Shown piece by piece: positions 40,497 to 49,625 of a DNA stretch of 64,000 bases. Under the pieces are notes generated by a model that was given only the letters and a program-made list of their open reading frames with translations, had not been told where the DNA came from and searched no databases. A program made the translations under genes and the position numbers. Position 1 is the stretch's first letter. Each line of letters opens with the position of its first letter. The stretch is from Caballeronia glebae (GTDB taxonomy: Bacteria > Pseudomonadota > Gammaproteobacteria > Burkholderiales > Burkholderiaceae). Location: assembly GCF_001545035.1 (NCBI RefSeq), contig NZ_FCOJ02000003.1, positions 124,001-188,000 of the forward strand. The letters run 5' to 3'.

Positions 40497-41780
40497 TTGA
40501 AGCAAGACATCAATCGATGGTGGACCGTCCTCGGCGGCGCGATCTGCCTATCCGTCGGCGCGGGCGTGGTATCGGCGTTCATGTTCGGCACCTTTATCAA
40601 GGCTATCGCCGCGGAAAACGGCTGGAGTCGCGCGCAAGTGTCGCTCGGCCTCACCATCTTCGAGTTCGCCATGGGCCCGGGCACGATCGTGCTCGGCTCG
40701 CTGATCGACCGCTTCGGCGTGCGCCGTCCCACGATGTTGTTCCTGTTGCTATTCGCGGCATCGATTGCGCTCGTCGGCGTGATACCCGTTTCGCTCGCGC
40801 TCTTCTGTCTCGTGTTCGTGATGGTCGGCTTCTTCGCGCCCGGCAGCAATGCCTTGCCGTATGCGAAGGTGGTATGCGCGCGTTTCGATCATCGACGTGG
40901 ATTGGCGCTCGGCCTGACCGTCGGCGGCACGGCCATCGGCGCGATGCTGATGCCGCAATACGCAGGTTATCTGCTGCGTCATTTCGGCTGGCGCACAGGT
41001 TATCTCGGCGTCGCCGCGTTGATGGCAGTGTTATCGATTCCCGCTCTCTACTTCCTCGTGAAGATGCCGCCCGGCGTCGATGAAGCTATCGCGCGGCGCG
41101 CACGCGAAGCACGCGCCGATCTTCCTTCCCTCTGGACGATCTTTCGTCACGACCGCACGTTCCGCTTGCTGGGCATTGCGATCTTCTGCATGTCGGGCGT
41201 GCTGCTCGCGTTGCTGTCGCAACTCGTTCCGATGATGACCGATCGCGGCGAGACCGTGCGCGCGGCGGGCGCGATGCTTTCCATTGCCGGTCTTGCTTCG
41301 GCTGTCGGCCGCTTGTTCGCGGGCTATCTGATGGATCGCGTGCATGCGCCGTATGTCGCGGCGATGTCCTTCGGTCTGACGCTATGCGGCGTGCTGGTTC
41401 TCGCGGCGGGCGCGACCGGCGATGCGGCGATGGCCGCTTCCGCGATGATCGGCGTGAGCATCGGCGCGGAGGCCGACATCATCACGTTCATCGTGAGCCG
41501 CTACTTCGACTTGCGCCTGTTCGGGCGCGTGTGCGGCGGGATGTGGGCATGCTGGGGATGGGGCGCGGGGATCATGATCTTTCTGTCCGGCCTTTGCTAT
41601 GACCTCACGCATTCTTATCATCTGGCGTTATGGGTCTTTTCCGGCATGGTGGCCGTGTCGGTGATTTCGATTATCCGGCTGGGGCCTTATGCTTATCCGG
41701 AGCAAGGCGATCCTAGAAAAGCTATGAAAACCGATTCGGGTTCCGTTGTCGACAGGCCCCCGGTCGAGGTGAATTCCTGA
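40497..41780 (+). CDS. MFS transporter (aromatic acid / oxalate-formate antiporter-like)
   Basis: 427 residues with 12 membrane helices. The loop 2-3 motif is SLIDRFGVRRPTM, and GWSRAQVSLGLTIFEFAMGP is typical of the monocarboxylate/oxalate-formate antiporter-like group that includes aromatic acid permeases. It starts with TTG at 40497, preceded by CAGGAG. It closes the oxygenase B operon, so uptake of the aromatic substrate or export of a product is likely. A long inverted repeat follows at 41816-41865. Confidence 0.88.
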   Translation: MKQDINRWWTVLGGAICLSVGAGVVSAFMFGTFIKAIAAENGWSRAQVSLGLTIFEFAMGPGTIVLGSLIDRFGVRRPTMLFLLLFAASIALVGVIPVSLALFCLVFVMVGFFAPGSNALPYAKVVCARFDHRRGLALGLTVGGTAIGAMLMPQYAGYLLRHFGWRTGYLGVAALMAVLSIPALYFLVKMPPGVDEAIARRAREARADLPSLWTIFRHDRTFRLLGIAIFCMSGVLLALLSQLVPMMTDRGETVRAAGAMLSIAGLASAVGRLFAGYLMDRVHAPYVAAMSFGLTLCGVLVLAAGATGDAAMAASAMIGVSIGAEADIITFIVSRYFDLRLFGRVCGGMWACWGWGAGIMIFLSGLCYDLTHSYHLALWVFSGMVAVSVISIIRLGPYAYPEQGDPRKAMKTDSGSVVDRPPVEVNS

Positions 41781-41815
41781 TTTGAGTTTTATAAGTCCGG
41801 GGGCGTGGAATCCTG

Positions 41816-41865
41816 TTTTCGTGTCGGTTTATTAGCACAGGCGCAGTGCTAATCCGCCACGAAAA
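41816..41865. terminator. Bipartite inverted repeat between convergent operons (two-way terminator)
   Basis: Outer arms TTTTCGTG (41816-41823) and CACGAAAA (41858-41865) enclose inner arms ATTAGCAC (41831-41838) and GTGCTAAT (41846-41853) with a 7-nt loop. The outer arms end in T or A runs suitable for termination in both directions. It sits between the MFS gene and the oppositely transcribed reductase C. Confidence 0.7.
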
Positions 41866-41892
41866 CGGAATCCGGCGATAACTCAAAAAAAA

Positions 41893-42858
41893 TTAAAAGT
41901 CGATCACCAATCGCCCGCTCTTCGACCCGGAGCAACAGATCAGCATCGTATCGCCCGCCGCTTGTTCACGCTCGCTGAGCACGCTATCACGATGATCCGG
42001 CGTTCCTTCGATCACGTCCACCTGACACGCACCGCAGATACCCTCTTCGCACGAATACGGCGCGGACACGCCGGCTTCGCGCAAGACCTTGAGAATCGTC
42101 TTTCCCTGCGGCACTTCAAACTGCTGGCCCGTGCGATGCAATTGCACGACAAAGCCGCCTTCACAAGCGGCCGCCGCGCGTGGCGCGAAGTATTCGATGT
42201 GTACCCGCGCCTGATCGATCGAAGCCGTGGCGGCCTCATATCCGGCCAGCATCGGCTGCGGACCGCAGCAATAGAAATGCGAGCCTTCGGACGCATTCGC
42301 GACGATAGCGGCGATATCGAGCACGCGGCCATTCTCTTCGGAATCGAAATGCAGCTTCGCTTGCGGCAAGGCCGAGAACGTATCGATAAAAGCCGCCTCT
42401 TTGCGCTCACGACACGCGTAATGCAACTCGAACGAACGATTCAAACGCATCAGACGTTGCGCCATACACCAGATCGGCGTGATGCCAATACCGCCCGCGA
42501 TCAGCACGGTATGCGAAGCCGTCTCGCACAACGGAAAGTTATTGCGCGGCCCGCCGATATCGAGCATCTGCCCGACGCGCAATTGCTCGTGCATGAAGCG
42601 CGACCCGCCGCGGCTCGCGCGATCGCGCTTGATGCCGATGAGATACGCGCGCTCGTCGCCGTCGGCGGTCACGAGGGAATACTGGCGCATGAGGCCGCTC
42701 GGCATGTGCACGTCGATATGCGCGCCCGGCTCGGCGTGCGGCAATGCCGCGTTGTCGGGACGACGGATCTCGTACACGTTGATATCGTCGGCCGCGTAAC
42801 GGATGGCCGTCACGCGCATGTTCATCGGCGCAGCGGATGCGCTCATCTGCAAAGACAT
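41893..42858 (-). CDS. Phthalate dioxygenase reductase-like FMN/2Fe-2S oxidoreductase C
   Basis: 321 residues, PDR/VanB order: FMN domain (MRQYSLVTADG near residue 57), NADH domain (VLIAGGIGITPIWCMAQ near 118, FYCCGPQPMLAGYEA near 200), and C-terminal ferredoxin (YSCEEGICGACQVDVIEG plus MLICCSGS). It supplies electrons to oxygenase C at 43831. It follows the second iclR gene by 42 bases on the same strand. It is clearly diverged from reductase A. Confidence 0.9.
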   Translation of the reverse strand: MSLQMSASAAPMNMRVTAIRYAADDINVYEIRRPDNAALPHAEPGAHIDVHMPSGLMRQYSLVTADGDERAYLIGIKRDRASRGGSRFMHEQLRVGQMLDIGGPRNNFPLCETASHTVLIAGGIGITPIWCMAQRLMRLNRSFELHYACRERKEAAFIDTFSALPQAKLHFDSEENGRVLDIAAIVANASEGSHFYCCGPQPMLAGYEAATASIDQARVHIEYFAPRAAAACEGGFVVQLHRTGQQFEVPQGKTILKVLREAGVSAPYSCEEGICGACQVDVIEGTPDHRDSVLSEREQAAGDTMLICCSGSKSGRLVIDF

Positions 42859-42900
42859 GAAACCACTCCTCCATACGTGCGGCGTCGTTGCGCCGCGAGA

Positions 42901-43698
42901 TCAATCATGGTTGATGCGATGCGCGGCGCTCGTGAGCACGCTTTTCATCGGCAGACGCGGCTTGAGCGCGGCGGCGGTATCGAGCAGCATCTTGCGGAAT
43001 ACCTTCACCTGATCCGTCGTGAAGCGCGTGAGCAGCCCCGAGACCGTCAACGCGCCAAGCAATTCGCCACGCTCGTTCAGAAGCGGCACCGCGACCGCCG
43101 CGAGATCGGGATCGCGGTCGCCCTTCGATACGACCCAGCCGCGCGAGCGCACCGGCAGGCTCGTTTCCTCGCCGCGCGATTGCGGATCGAATGCCCACAA
43201 CACACGGCCCGCCGCCCCGCCTTTCAACGAATGCCGCGAGCCTTCATCGAGGTGATGCCGCGCCGAACGCGGCGAATTCACGCGATAAAGACAGACGCGT
43301 TCGTCGCCGTCGCGCACATAGAAAGAAGCCGTTTCGCGCGTGAAGGTCGAAAGCTTTTGCAGCGCCGGACGCACGAGGTCTTCGAGACTGACGTCGGCCT
43401 GACTCAGCGCGCCCAGGCGCCGCAATTCCGGACCGAGCGTGAATTGTCCGCTCGCATCGCGATCGAGAAAACGCATATGCACGAGCGATGCGCACAGCCG
43501 CAAAATCGTGCTCTTGTAAAAGCCCGAACGCTGCGCAAGCACCGCGAGCGAGAGCGCTTCGCCCGGCAGACGAAAACACTGCAGAATCGCGAGCGAACGT
43601 TCGACCGCTTCGACGCGCGGACGCTTGTCCTCGATCTCGTTCGCTTCATCGAATGACGCATCGGGATGTGTAGCTTGCATTGGGTTATCGAGGATCAT
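42901..43698 (-). CDS. IclR family regulator of oxygenase system C
   Basis: 265 residues. Helix-turn-helix: AVERSLAILQCFRLPGEALS then LAQRSGFYKSTILRLCASL. Effector domain: SLKGGAAGRVLWAF and LAAVAVPLLNERGELLGALT. The ATG at 43698 has GTTGGAGAGAAGCG upstream; an ATG at 43722 has none. It is divergent from oxygenase C and upstream of reductase C, with a 15-bp 6-3-6 palindrome between the divergent genes, the usual IclR geometry. Confidence 0.9.
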   Translation of the reverse strand: MILDNPMQATHPDASFDEANEIEDKRPRVEAVERSLAILQCFRLPGEALSLAVLAQRSGFYKSTILRLCASLVHMRFLDRDASGQFTLGPELRRLGALSQADVSLEDLVRPALQKLSTFTRETASFYVRDGDERVCLYRVNSPRSARHHLDEGSRHSLKGGAAGRVLWAFDPQSRGEETSLPVRSRGWVVSKGDRDPDLAAVAVPLLNERGELLGALTVSGLLTRFTTDQVKVFRKMLLDTAAALKPRLPMKSVLTSAAHRINHD

Positions 43699-43749
43699 CG
43701 CTTCTCTCCAACGTTCGTTCATGACGGAATTTATAGCCGCGACGCGAGG

Positions 43750-43764
43750 TTCTGTCCAACAGAA
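43750..43764. promoter_or_regulatory. Candidate operator of second IclR regulator
   Basis: TTCTGT-CCA-ACAGAA, perfect 6-bp arms with a 3-base spacer, in the 132-bp gap between iclR and oxygenase C. A further half site, GTCAGAAC, lies near 43777. The 15-bp 6-3-6 form is that of well-known IclR boxes. Confidence 0.6.
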
Positions 43765-43830
43765 TTTGTGCCGCTTGTCAGAACGCTAGGTGAACCCTAA
43801 TCTGCACCCATCTGAACACGGAGACGGAAC

Positions 43831-45174
43831 ATGCTGAGTGCAGCGATGAACGAAAGACTCACGCGCGTCGGCCCGGGCACGCCGGGCGGCGAACTGATGC
43901 GGCGCTACTGGATTCCCATCGCGCCCTATTCGCAGTTCGACGACGAAAATCCGGTGCACAAGGTGCGCGTGCTCGGCGAGGATCTCGTGCTCTACAAGGA
44001 CAAGAGCGGCACGCTTGGGCTCATCGGCGATCGGTGTCTGCATCGCAACGTCGATCTGCAATTCGGCATTCCCGACAACTGCGGACTGCGCTGCCCCTAT
44101 CACGGCTGGCTCTTCAACGAAGATGGCAAATGCGTCGAGCGGCCGATGGAAGCCACTCCGCGCGGCGAGATCAAGCAAAAGCTCAAGGCGTATCCGGTGC
44201 AGGAAATGGGCGGGCTCGTGTTCGCCTATCTCGGCCCGCTGCCCGCGCCCGCGCTGCCGCGCTGGGATCTCTTCGTGTGGCCCAACGCGATCCGCCAGAT
44301 CGCGATCATGAAGATCAACTGCAATTGGCTGCAGTGTCATGAGAACACCGGCGATCCGACGCACAGCGCATGGGCGCACGGCCACATGTTTCAGTACGTG
44401 CTGGAAAAGCAGGGACGTTACGAGGAAGCGACGGCGCGCGCCGAACACACCTTGCATACGCGACTGAAGACGGGCATCGGCATCAAGGAGCTGTATGCGA
44501 ATCCGAGCACGCACGGCATCTCGAAGGGCGTGCGCTACTCGAAGGAACTCGGCGCGGACGAAGACTACACGCGCGAACACTCGACCGTGATCTTTCCGTT
44601 CTTCACGCAGACGGGCAAGACCGGCGCGCCGCGCAGCGAGTATCAGATTCGCGTGCCTATCGACGACGAGCACACGTACCACATCTGCTATCAGGTTTAT
44701 GCGGCGCCGCCGGGCGTCGAGGCGCCGAAGCAGGACAGCGTGCCGTGGTACGAGCCGCCGCGTTACGACGAGAACGGCAAGCCGATTCTCGATTACGTGC
44801 TCGCGCAAGATGCGCTCGTGTGGGATGCGCAAGGCGCGATCATGGATCGCTCGCAGGAACTGCTCGGGCGCACGGACATTCCCATCGTGCTGTTGCGCAG
44901 ACAACTCGACGAGCAGATTCGCCGCGTCGAGGATGGACTGGAACCCATCAACTTCTGGCGCCACGAATCGCCCGAGATCATCTACGGATCGGGCGAAGCG
45001 CCGGACTACAGCAAGCCGCTTCTCAAGCACAATTTCCGCAAGCTCTATCATCGCGGCTTCTTCAATGACGATGCGGATCGCTATGGCCCGATCATCGAAG
45101 ACGTGAAGGATCTGCATCGCCGCATCGAGGAAGCGGAGATCGCCGCGCGCGAAGCCAGCGCGAGCCCGACGTGA
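43831..45174 (+). CDS. Rieske oxygenase alpha subunit C (phthalate dioxygenase family)
   Basis: 447 residues. Rieske ligands are Cys69, His71, Cys88 and His91 (DRCLHRNVDL and RCPYHGWLFN). The iron site is NWLQCHENTGDPTHSAWAHG with Asp175, His178 and His183. The C-terminal half carries about 35 more residues than oxygenase A. It may act on a different acid, or as an O-demethylase-type monooxygenase. CGGAGACGGAAC precedes the ATG. It is followed 21 bases later by an aldo/keto reductase. Electron donor: reductase C. Confidence 0.9.
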   Translation: MLSAAMNERLTRVGPGTPGGELMRRYWIPIAPYSQFDDENPVHKVRVLGEDLVLYKDKSGTLGLIGDRCLHRNVDLQFGIPDNCGLRCPYHGWLFNEDGKCVERPMEATPRGEIKQKLKAYPVQEMGGLVFAYLGPLPAPALPRWDLFVWPNAIRQIAIMKINCNWLQCHENTGDPTHSAWAHGHMFQYVLEKQGRYEEATARAEHTLHTRLKTGIGIKELYANPSTHGISKGVRYSKELGADEDYTREHSTVIFPFFTQTGKTGAPRSEYQIRVPIDDEHTYHICYQVYAAPPGVEAPKQDSVPWYEPPRYDENGKPILDYVLAQDALVWDAQGAIMDRSQELLGRTDIPIVLLRRQLDEQIRRVEDGLEPINFWRHESPEIIYGSGEAPDYSKPLLKHNFRKLYHRGFFNDDADRYGPIIEDVKDLHRRIEEAEIAAREASASPT

Positions 45175-45195
45175 TTACGAGCGGAGAGCCTCTCG

Positions 45196-46218
45196 ATGAA
45201 ATATAGAAGCATCGGGCATACGGATCTCAAGGTGTCCGAGATCGGCTTCGGCTGCGGCGGCAATGCGGGATTGATGGTGCGCGGCGGCTTCGACGAGCAG
45301 TTGCGCATCGTCGCAGCAGCGCTCGAAGCGGGCATCAATTACTTCGATCTCGCGCCCGATTACATCGGCGCCGAAGCGAATCTCGGCCGCGTGTTGCGCG
45401 CGCTCGGCGCGCGGCCTTTGCTCAACTCGAAGGTCGAAATACGCGCGGAGAATCTGGACGACGTGGCGGCGCATGTCGAGCATTCCGTCGAATCGAGCTT
45501 GAACGCGCTCGGCGTCGATCGACTCGATGTAGTGCAGATTCATAACGCGCCCGTGTGCGGATCGCGCGCGCCTGCGGGACGCGACTATCACACGCTCGGC
45601 GTGCAGCACTTTCTCGGCCCGCGCGGCGCGCTGGAAGGCTTGAGGCATCTCGTCGATGCCGGCAAGGTGCGATACCTGGGCTTCGTCTGTCGCGGCAACG
45701 ACGCGCCTTACGTGCGCGAGCTGCTTGCGACCGGCATGTTCAGTCTGCTCAACGTGCCCTACACGCTGCTCAATCCGAGCGCGGGCATGGTGCTGCCCGC
45801 AAACCTCGCCGTCGATAAAGACGGCGGCGCCGTGCTCGACGCCGCGCTCGAAGCCGGCGCAGGCACTGCGATTTACAGCGCGCTCGCGCGCGGCTTCCTG
45901 TCGGACACGAGCGTTTCGGGGCAAGCGCATCATCCCCTTGCGCGCGATGTCTCCGGCAACGCCGCCGATGCCACGATGATGCGCGAGCGCGCCGCGCGTG
46001 TCGGGTTTCTCGCGCGCGAGTCCGGCATTTCGCTCGCGCAGGCCGCGTTCCGCTTCGTGCTCGCGCATCCCGGCGTGAGCACGGCGCTCGGCGGATTCTC
46101 CTCGATGGAACAACTGAAAGAGCTATGCGCGGTGTCCGGCATGGGCCCGTTCGCCGACGATCTCAACGCGCGGCTCGAACGCCTGTGGCAAAGCAATTTC
46201 GCCGAAACGGAGTCATGA
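45196..46218 (+). CDS. Aldo/keto reductase
   Basis: 340 residues, NADPH-dependent TIM barrel. The catalytic set is visible: Asp and Tyr in NYFDLAPDYIGAEANLG, Lys in LLNSKVEIRAE, His in VVQIHNAPV. It probably reduces an aldehyde or ketone, or works in reverse, on the product of oxygenase C, with which it forms an operon (21-base gap). Confidence 0.88.
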   Translation: MKYRSIGHTDLKVSEIGFGCGGNAGLMVRGGFDEQLRIVAAALEAGINYFDLAPDYIGAEANLGRVLRALGARPLLNSKVEIRAENLDDVAAHVEHSVESSLNALGVDRLDVVQIHNAPVCGSRAPAGRDYHTLGVQHFLGPRGALEGLRHLVDAGKVRYLGFVCRGNDAPYVRELLATGMFSLLNVPYTLLNPSAGMVLPANLAVDKDGGAVLDAALEAGAGTAIYSALARGFLSDTSVSGQAHHPLARDVSGNAADATMMRERAARVGFLARESGISLAQAAFRFVLAHPGVSTALGGFSSMEQLKELCAVSGMGPFADDLNARLERLWQSNFAETES

Positions 46219-46273
46219 TGTCGCCTATAGTTGCAACCGCAATTATCTCGCAGCGAAGGAGGGTCGCGTCCTC

Positions 46274-47353
46274 ATGACAACGACGAGAAGAGACGTGATG
46301 CGTCTCGCCGGCGCGACGCTCGCGCTCGGCGCCGCTGGCCTGCCCATCGCGGCTCGCGCGAAGGACTCGCAACCGCAGCCGAACATGACGCTCGCGTCAT
46401 ACGAAGGCGCGGACCGCTCCGCGAAGATCCTCGCGGCCGCGAAGGCTGAAGGCGAGCTGAACTTCTACACGTCGATCGCGCAGCCCGATGTCGCGCCGCT
46501 CATCGAACCCTTCGAGGCGCGCTACGGCATCAAGGTCAACGTATGGCGCGCGGGCGACGAGCAAGTGGTGCAGCGCATCGTCGCGGAATCGCAGGGGCAT
46601 CGCTATATCGTCGATGCGGTGCACACGGGCTCGTCGTATCTCGATGCGCTGCGCCGCGAGAAGCTGCTCGCGCCGGTGACGTCGCCGGTGCTCGCGGAAC
46701 TCGCGCCGAACGTCGTGCCCGAGCATCGGCAATGGGCATCGACGATGCTGTCGGTGTGGGTTCAGGCGTATAACACGCACCTCATCAAACCCGCCGACTT
46801 GCCGAAGACTTACGACGATCTTCTCGCGTCGCACTGGAAAGGCAAGCTCGGCATCGAAGCGAAGAGCAGCGACTGGTTCGCGACCGTGGCCACGAAAATG
46901 GGCCGCGACAAGGGCGTCGAATTCTTTCGCACGCTCGTCGATACGAACGGCGTGGCCGCGCGCACGGGCAACTCGTTGCTGAATAATCTCGTGGTGGCCG
47001 GCGAAGTGCCGCTTGCGCTGGAGGTCTACAACTACATGCCCGCGCAAGCCAAGCGTCGTGGCGCGCCAATCGACTGGTTCGTGTTGCAGCCCGCGGCGGC
47101 CCGCGCCAACGGCGTCGCACTGCTCACGCACGCGCCGCATCCGGCCGCCGCGCTGTTGCTCTACGACTATCTGCTATCCGTCGATGCGCAACGCATACTC
47201 GTGTCGCGCGACTATGTGCCGACGAATCGCAACGTCGCTTCGCCGATGCAGGGTGTGAACGTCGCGCTCGTCGATCCGGCGATGACGATGCGCGAGCGAG
47301 GAGAGTGGAACAGGACCTTCAATCAGATCTTCCTGCACGCATCGGAATCGTGA
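46274..47353 (+). CDS. Orphan ABC transporter substrate-binding protein (iron(III)/spermidine class), Tat signal
   Basis: 359 residues. The N-terminus TTTRRDVMRLAGATLALGAA is a twin-arginine signal. The body is of the class 1/2 extracellular binding fold: AKAEGELNFYTSIAQPDVAP, EARYGIKVNVWRAGDEQVVQ and MLSVWVQAYNTHLIK. Its relatives bind ferric iron, but many in catabolic islands bind organic acids. No permease or ATPase is next to it, so it either borrows a transporter or acts as a sensor. AAGGAGGG lies upstream. It follows the aldo/keto reductase by 55 bases. Confidence 0.85.
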   Translation: MTTTRRDVMRLAGATLALGAAGLPIAARAKDSQPQPNMTLASYEGADRSAKILAAAKAEGELNFYTSIAQPDVAPLIEPFEARYGIKVNVWRAGDEQVVQRIVAESQGHRYIVDAVHTGSSYLDALRREKLLAPVTSPVLAELAPNVVPEHRQWASTMLSVWVQAYNTHLIKPADLPKTYDDLLASHWKGKLGIEAKSSDWFATVATKMGRDKGVEFFRTLVDTNGVAARTGNSLLNNLVVAGEVPLALEVYNYMPAQAKRRGAPIDWFVLQPAAARANGVALLTHAPHPAAALLLYDYLLSVDAQRILVSRDYVPTNRNVASPMQGVNVALVDPAMTMRERGEWNRTFNQIFLHASES

Positions 47354-47407
47354 CGGGCGCACGCGCGCGGGTACACTGTGCGCTCCCAGTCACGCCGACT
47401 TTTCCCG

Positions 47408-47773
47408 ATGAGCCAACTCCTCGCGCTGCGCCCCTTCGTTCCCGCAAAGGACTTCGAGCTGTCCAAGCGCTTCTATGAAGCATTGGGCTTTCGCATTTCG
47501 CATCAGGATGACAACATCGCGATGATGAAAGCCGAAGGCTTCAGTTTTATCCTCCAGAACTTTTACGTGAAGGAGTTCGCGGAGAACTGCATGCTGCAAA
47601 TGCTCGTGCGCGATGTCGATGCCTGGTGGCGTGAAGTCGATCCCGAAGCGCTGAGCAGCCGCTTTTCCGTCAATCCCGCGCGCGCCCCCGCCATTCAGAG
47701 TTGGGGCATGAAGGTCGGTTTCGTATTCGATCCTTCCGGCGTGCTGTGGCATGTGGGCGAGGTGCCTTTCTGA
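47408..47773 (+). CDS. VOC (glyoxalase/bleomycin resistance) family protein
   Basis: 121 residues with the VOC fold: LRPFVPAKDFELSKRFYEAL at the start, FSFILQNFYVKEFAENCMLQ in the middle and FVFDPSGVLWHVGEVPF at the end. Canonical metal ligands are not obvious apart from His in LWHVGE. Function unknown; relatives include dioxygenases and lyases. The start at 47408 is the family-like ATG; the frame extends 10 codons upstream. It converges on the polyol dehydrogenase gene with only 25 bases between stops. Confidence 0.82.
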   Translation: MSQLLALRPFVPAKDFELSKRFYEALGFRISHQDDNIAMMKAEGFSFILQNFYVKEFAENCMLQMLVRDVDAWWREVDPEALSSRFSVNPARAPAIQSWGMKVGFVFDPSGVLWHVGEVPF

Positions 47774-47798
47774 GGCACGCAGCGCCCATGACACGGAA

Positions 47799-48839
47799 TC
47801 ACTCTTCCAGTACGATCTGCACCTTGACGTCGGTGGGCACGCCGCTCGCCGCTTCCTCGAATGCTTCGATGCCTTGCGCGAACGGAAACGAGCGCGAGAT
47901 GAACGGCTTCACATCGAGCTTGCCGGATGCGATCAACTGGATTGCTCGCGGAAATATATTTGCATAGCGAAATACCGATTCGATGCGGGCTTCCTTGATC
48001 TGCACCGCGACGACGTCGAGCGGAACCGCGCGTTGCGGCATGCCGACGAGCACGATGCATCCGCCCGGACACAACAGATCGACGATGCCCTCGAACGCCT
48101 TCTCGTTGCCGCTCGCTTCGAACACGATGTCCGCGCCCCAACCCTCCGTCAGTTCCTTGACGACATCGAGCGCGCGCTTCTCGCGGATGTTCACCGCGCT
48201 CACGCCTTGCACGCCGCCGATAATCTCCAGCTTCTCCGGCACGAGGTCACAGACAATCGCGCGGCTGCATCCGCCCGCGAGCGCGGCGAGCGCGCACATC
48301 ATGCCGATGGTGCCCGCGCCGAGCACGACAGCCACATCGCCCGGCTTGATCGCGGCTTTCTTCGCGGCCTGCAATCCGATCGACAGCGGCTCGACGATCG
48401 CGCCTTCCGCGAAGCTCACGTTATCGGGCAGCTTGTACGTGAACGCGGCCGGATGCACGACATAAGGCGCGAGACATCCGTGCACCGGTGGCGTCGCCCA
48501 AAAGCGCACTTTCGGATCGAGGTTATACAGCCCCTCGCGCGACGCACGCGACTCCATGTCCGGCACGCCCGGCTCCATGCAAACGCGATCGCCCGCTTTC
48601 AGATGCTTCACTTCCTCGCCCACTTCGACGACCGTGCCCGATGCCTCGTGCCCCAGCACCATCGGCTCGTTCACCACGAACGGCCCGATGCGGCCATGCT
48701 GATAGTAGTGAATGTCGCTGCCGCAAATCCCGACCGTATGAATCTTGATGCGCACGTCGCGCGGGCCCACGACCTGCGGCAAACTAAACGGACGCAAGCT
48801 GATGCGTTTCGCTTCCTCCAGAACCAGTGCTTCCATCAT
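47799..48839 (-). CDS. Sorbitol/xylitol dehydrogenase-like zinc MDR enzyme
   Basis: 346 residues. Catalytic zinc motif [13 protein letters not shown] with [15 protein letters not shown] motif [20 protein letters not shown]. The usual four-cysteine structural zinc loop is replaced by [20 protein letters not shown], without any cysteine, as in some polyol dehydrogenases. It likely oxidises a sugar alcohol to a ketose. It is the last gene of the leftward polyol operon, 29 bases after the SDR. AAAGGAACG precedes the double ATG. Confidence 0.88.
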   Translation of the reverse strand: MMEALVLEEAKRISLRPFSLPQVVGPRDVRIKIHTVGICGSDIHYYQHGRIGPFVVNEPMVLGHEASGTVVEVGEEVKHLKAGDRVCMEPGVPDMESRASREGLYNLDPKVRFWATPPVHGCLAPYVVHPAAFTYKLPDNVSFAEGAIVEPLSIGLQAAKKAAIKPGDVAVVLGAGTIGMMCALAALAGGCSRAIVCDLVPEKLEIIGGVQGVSAVNIREKRALDVVKELTEGWGADIVFEASGNEKAFEGIVDLLCPGGCIVLVGMPQRAVPLDVVAVQIKEARIESVFRYANIFPRAIQLIASGKLDVKPFISRSFPFAQGIEAFEEAASGVPTDVKVQIVLEE

Positions 48840-48868
48840 CGTTCCTTTGATAGAAAAAATAGGCCGTC

Positions 48869-49615
48869 TCAGCAGGACTGAAATCCACCGTCCACCAACA
48901 AGCTCACGCCGCTGACCATGCTCGAATCTTCGGAAAGCAGATAAGCGATCGTGCGCGCGACTTCCACCGGCTCCACGAAACGGTTCATCGGAATGCGCGC
49001 GAGCATCGGTCCGGATTTCGCGGGATCGCTCCAGGCTCGTTCGCCCATCGGCGTCATCGTGACGGTCGGAAGCACCGCGTTCACGCGTATGCCATGCGCG
49101 CCGAGTTCGTTAGCCATCACGCGCGTCATCGCGTCGAGTCCGCCTTTCGATGCGCAATACGACGCGTGCAGCGCAAAGCCCACATTCGCCGACAAGCTCG
49201 ATACGTTGACGATCGACCCGCCGACGCCGCGCGCGATCATGTTTTTCGCGCACTCTTGCGCGACGATCATCGCGGCGCGCACGTTCACGTTCATCGTCAG
49301 GTCGAAGGCTTCCACGGTCGTTTCGAGGAACGGCTCCAGCACGGCAATGCCCGCGTTGTTCACCAGCAGATCGACGGGCTGAACGGCACACGCCGCGTCG
49401 CGCGCGGCATCGGCATCGGCGAGATCGGCGGTGATGATTTCGCAACCGGTTTCTTTCTTCAGCGCATCGAGATCGGCGGCGCTGCGGCTCAACGCGATCA
49501 CGCGCGCGCCGCGCTCGATCAGCAAATGGACCGTCGCGTGACCGATGCCCTTGCCCGCGCCGGTCACGAGCACCGTCTTGCCCGCGAATTCGCGATTTCT
49601 GTCGATCGTCGTCAT
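48869..49615 (-). CDS. Short-chain dehydrogenase/reductase (polyol or xylulose reductase-like)
   Basis: 248 residues, classical SDR. Cofactor motif [14 protein letters not shown], structural [10 protein letters not shown], catalytic Ser in [10 protein letters not shown] and YCASK (YxxxK). Members near polyol ABC importers oxidise sugar alcohols or reduce L-xylulose. The ATG at 49615 is preferred; the frame runs 16 codons further upstream, into the end of the regulator gene gap. It lies between the SorC regulator and the zinc dehydrogenase. Confidence 0.88.
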   Translation of the reverse strand: MTTIDRNREFAGKTVLVTGAGKGIGHATVHLLIERGARVIALSRSAADLDALKKETGCEIITADLADADAARDAACAVQPVDLLVNNAGIAVLEPFLETTVEAFDLTMNVNVRAAMIVAQECAKNMIARGVGGSIVNVSSLSANVGFALHASYCASKGGLDAMTRVMANELGAHGIRVNAVLPTVTMTPMGERAWSDPAKSGPMLARIPMNRFVEPVEVARTIAYLLSEDSSMVSGVSLLVDGGFQSC

Positions 49616-49625
49616 GGTGTCGTCT

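Noticed and set aside
41962..43656. 564-codon rightward open frame across reductase C and the second iclR gene
   Set aside because: It is antisense to two motif-complete genes and rich in Arg/His/Ala; no ribosome binding site or domain.
16159..45174. Transposon or integron borders around the catabolic island
   Set aside because: I looked for transposase, integrase, terminal inverted repeats and tRNA-adjacent direct repeats and saw none within the window.
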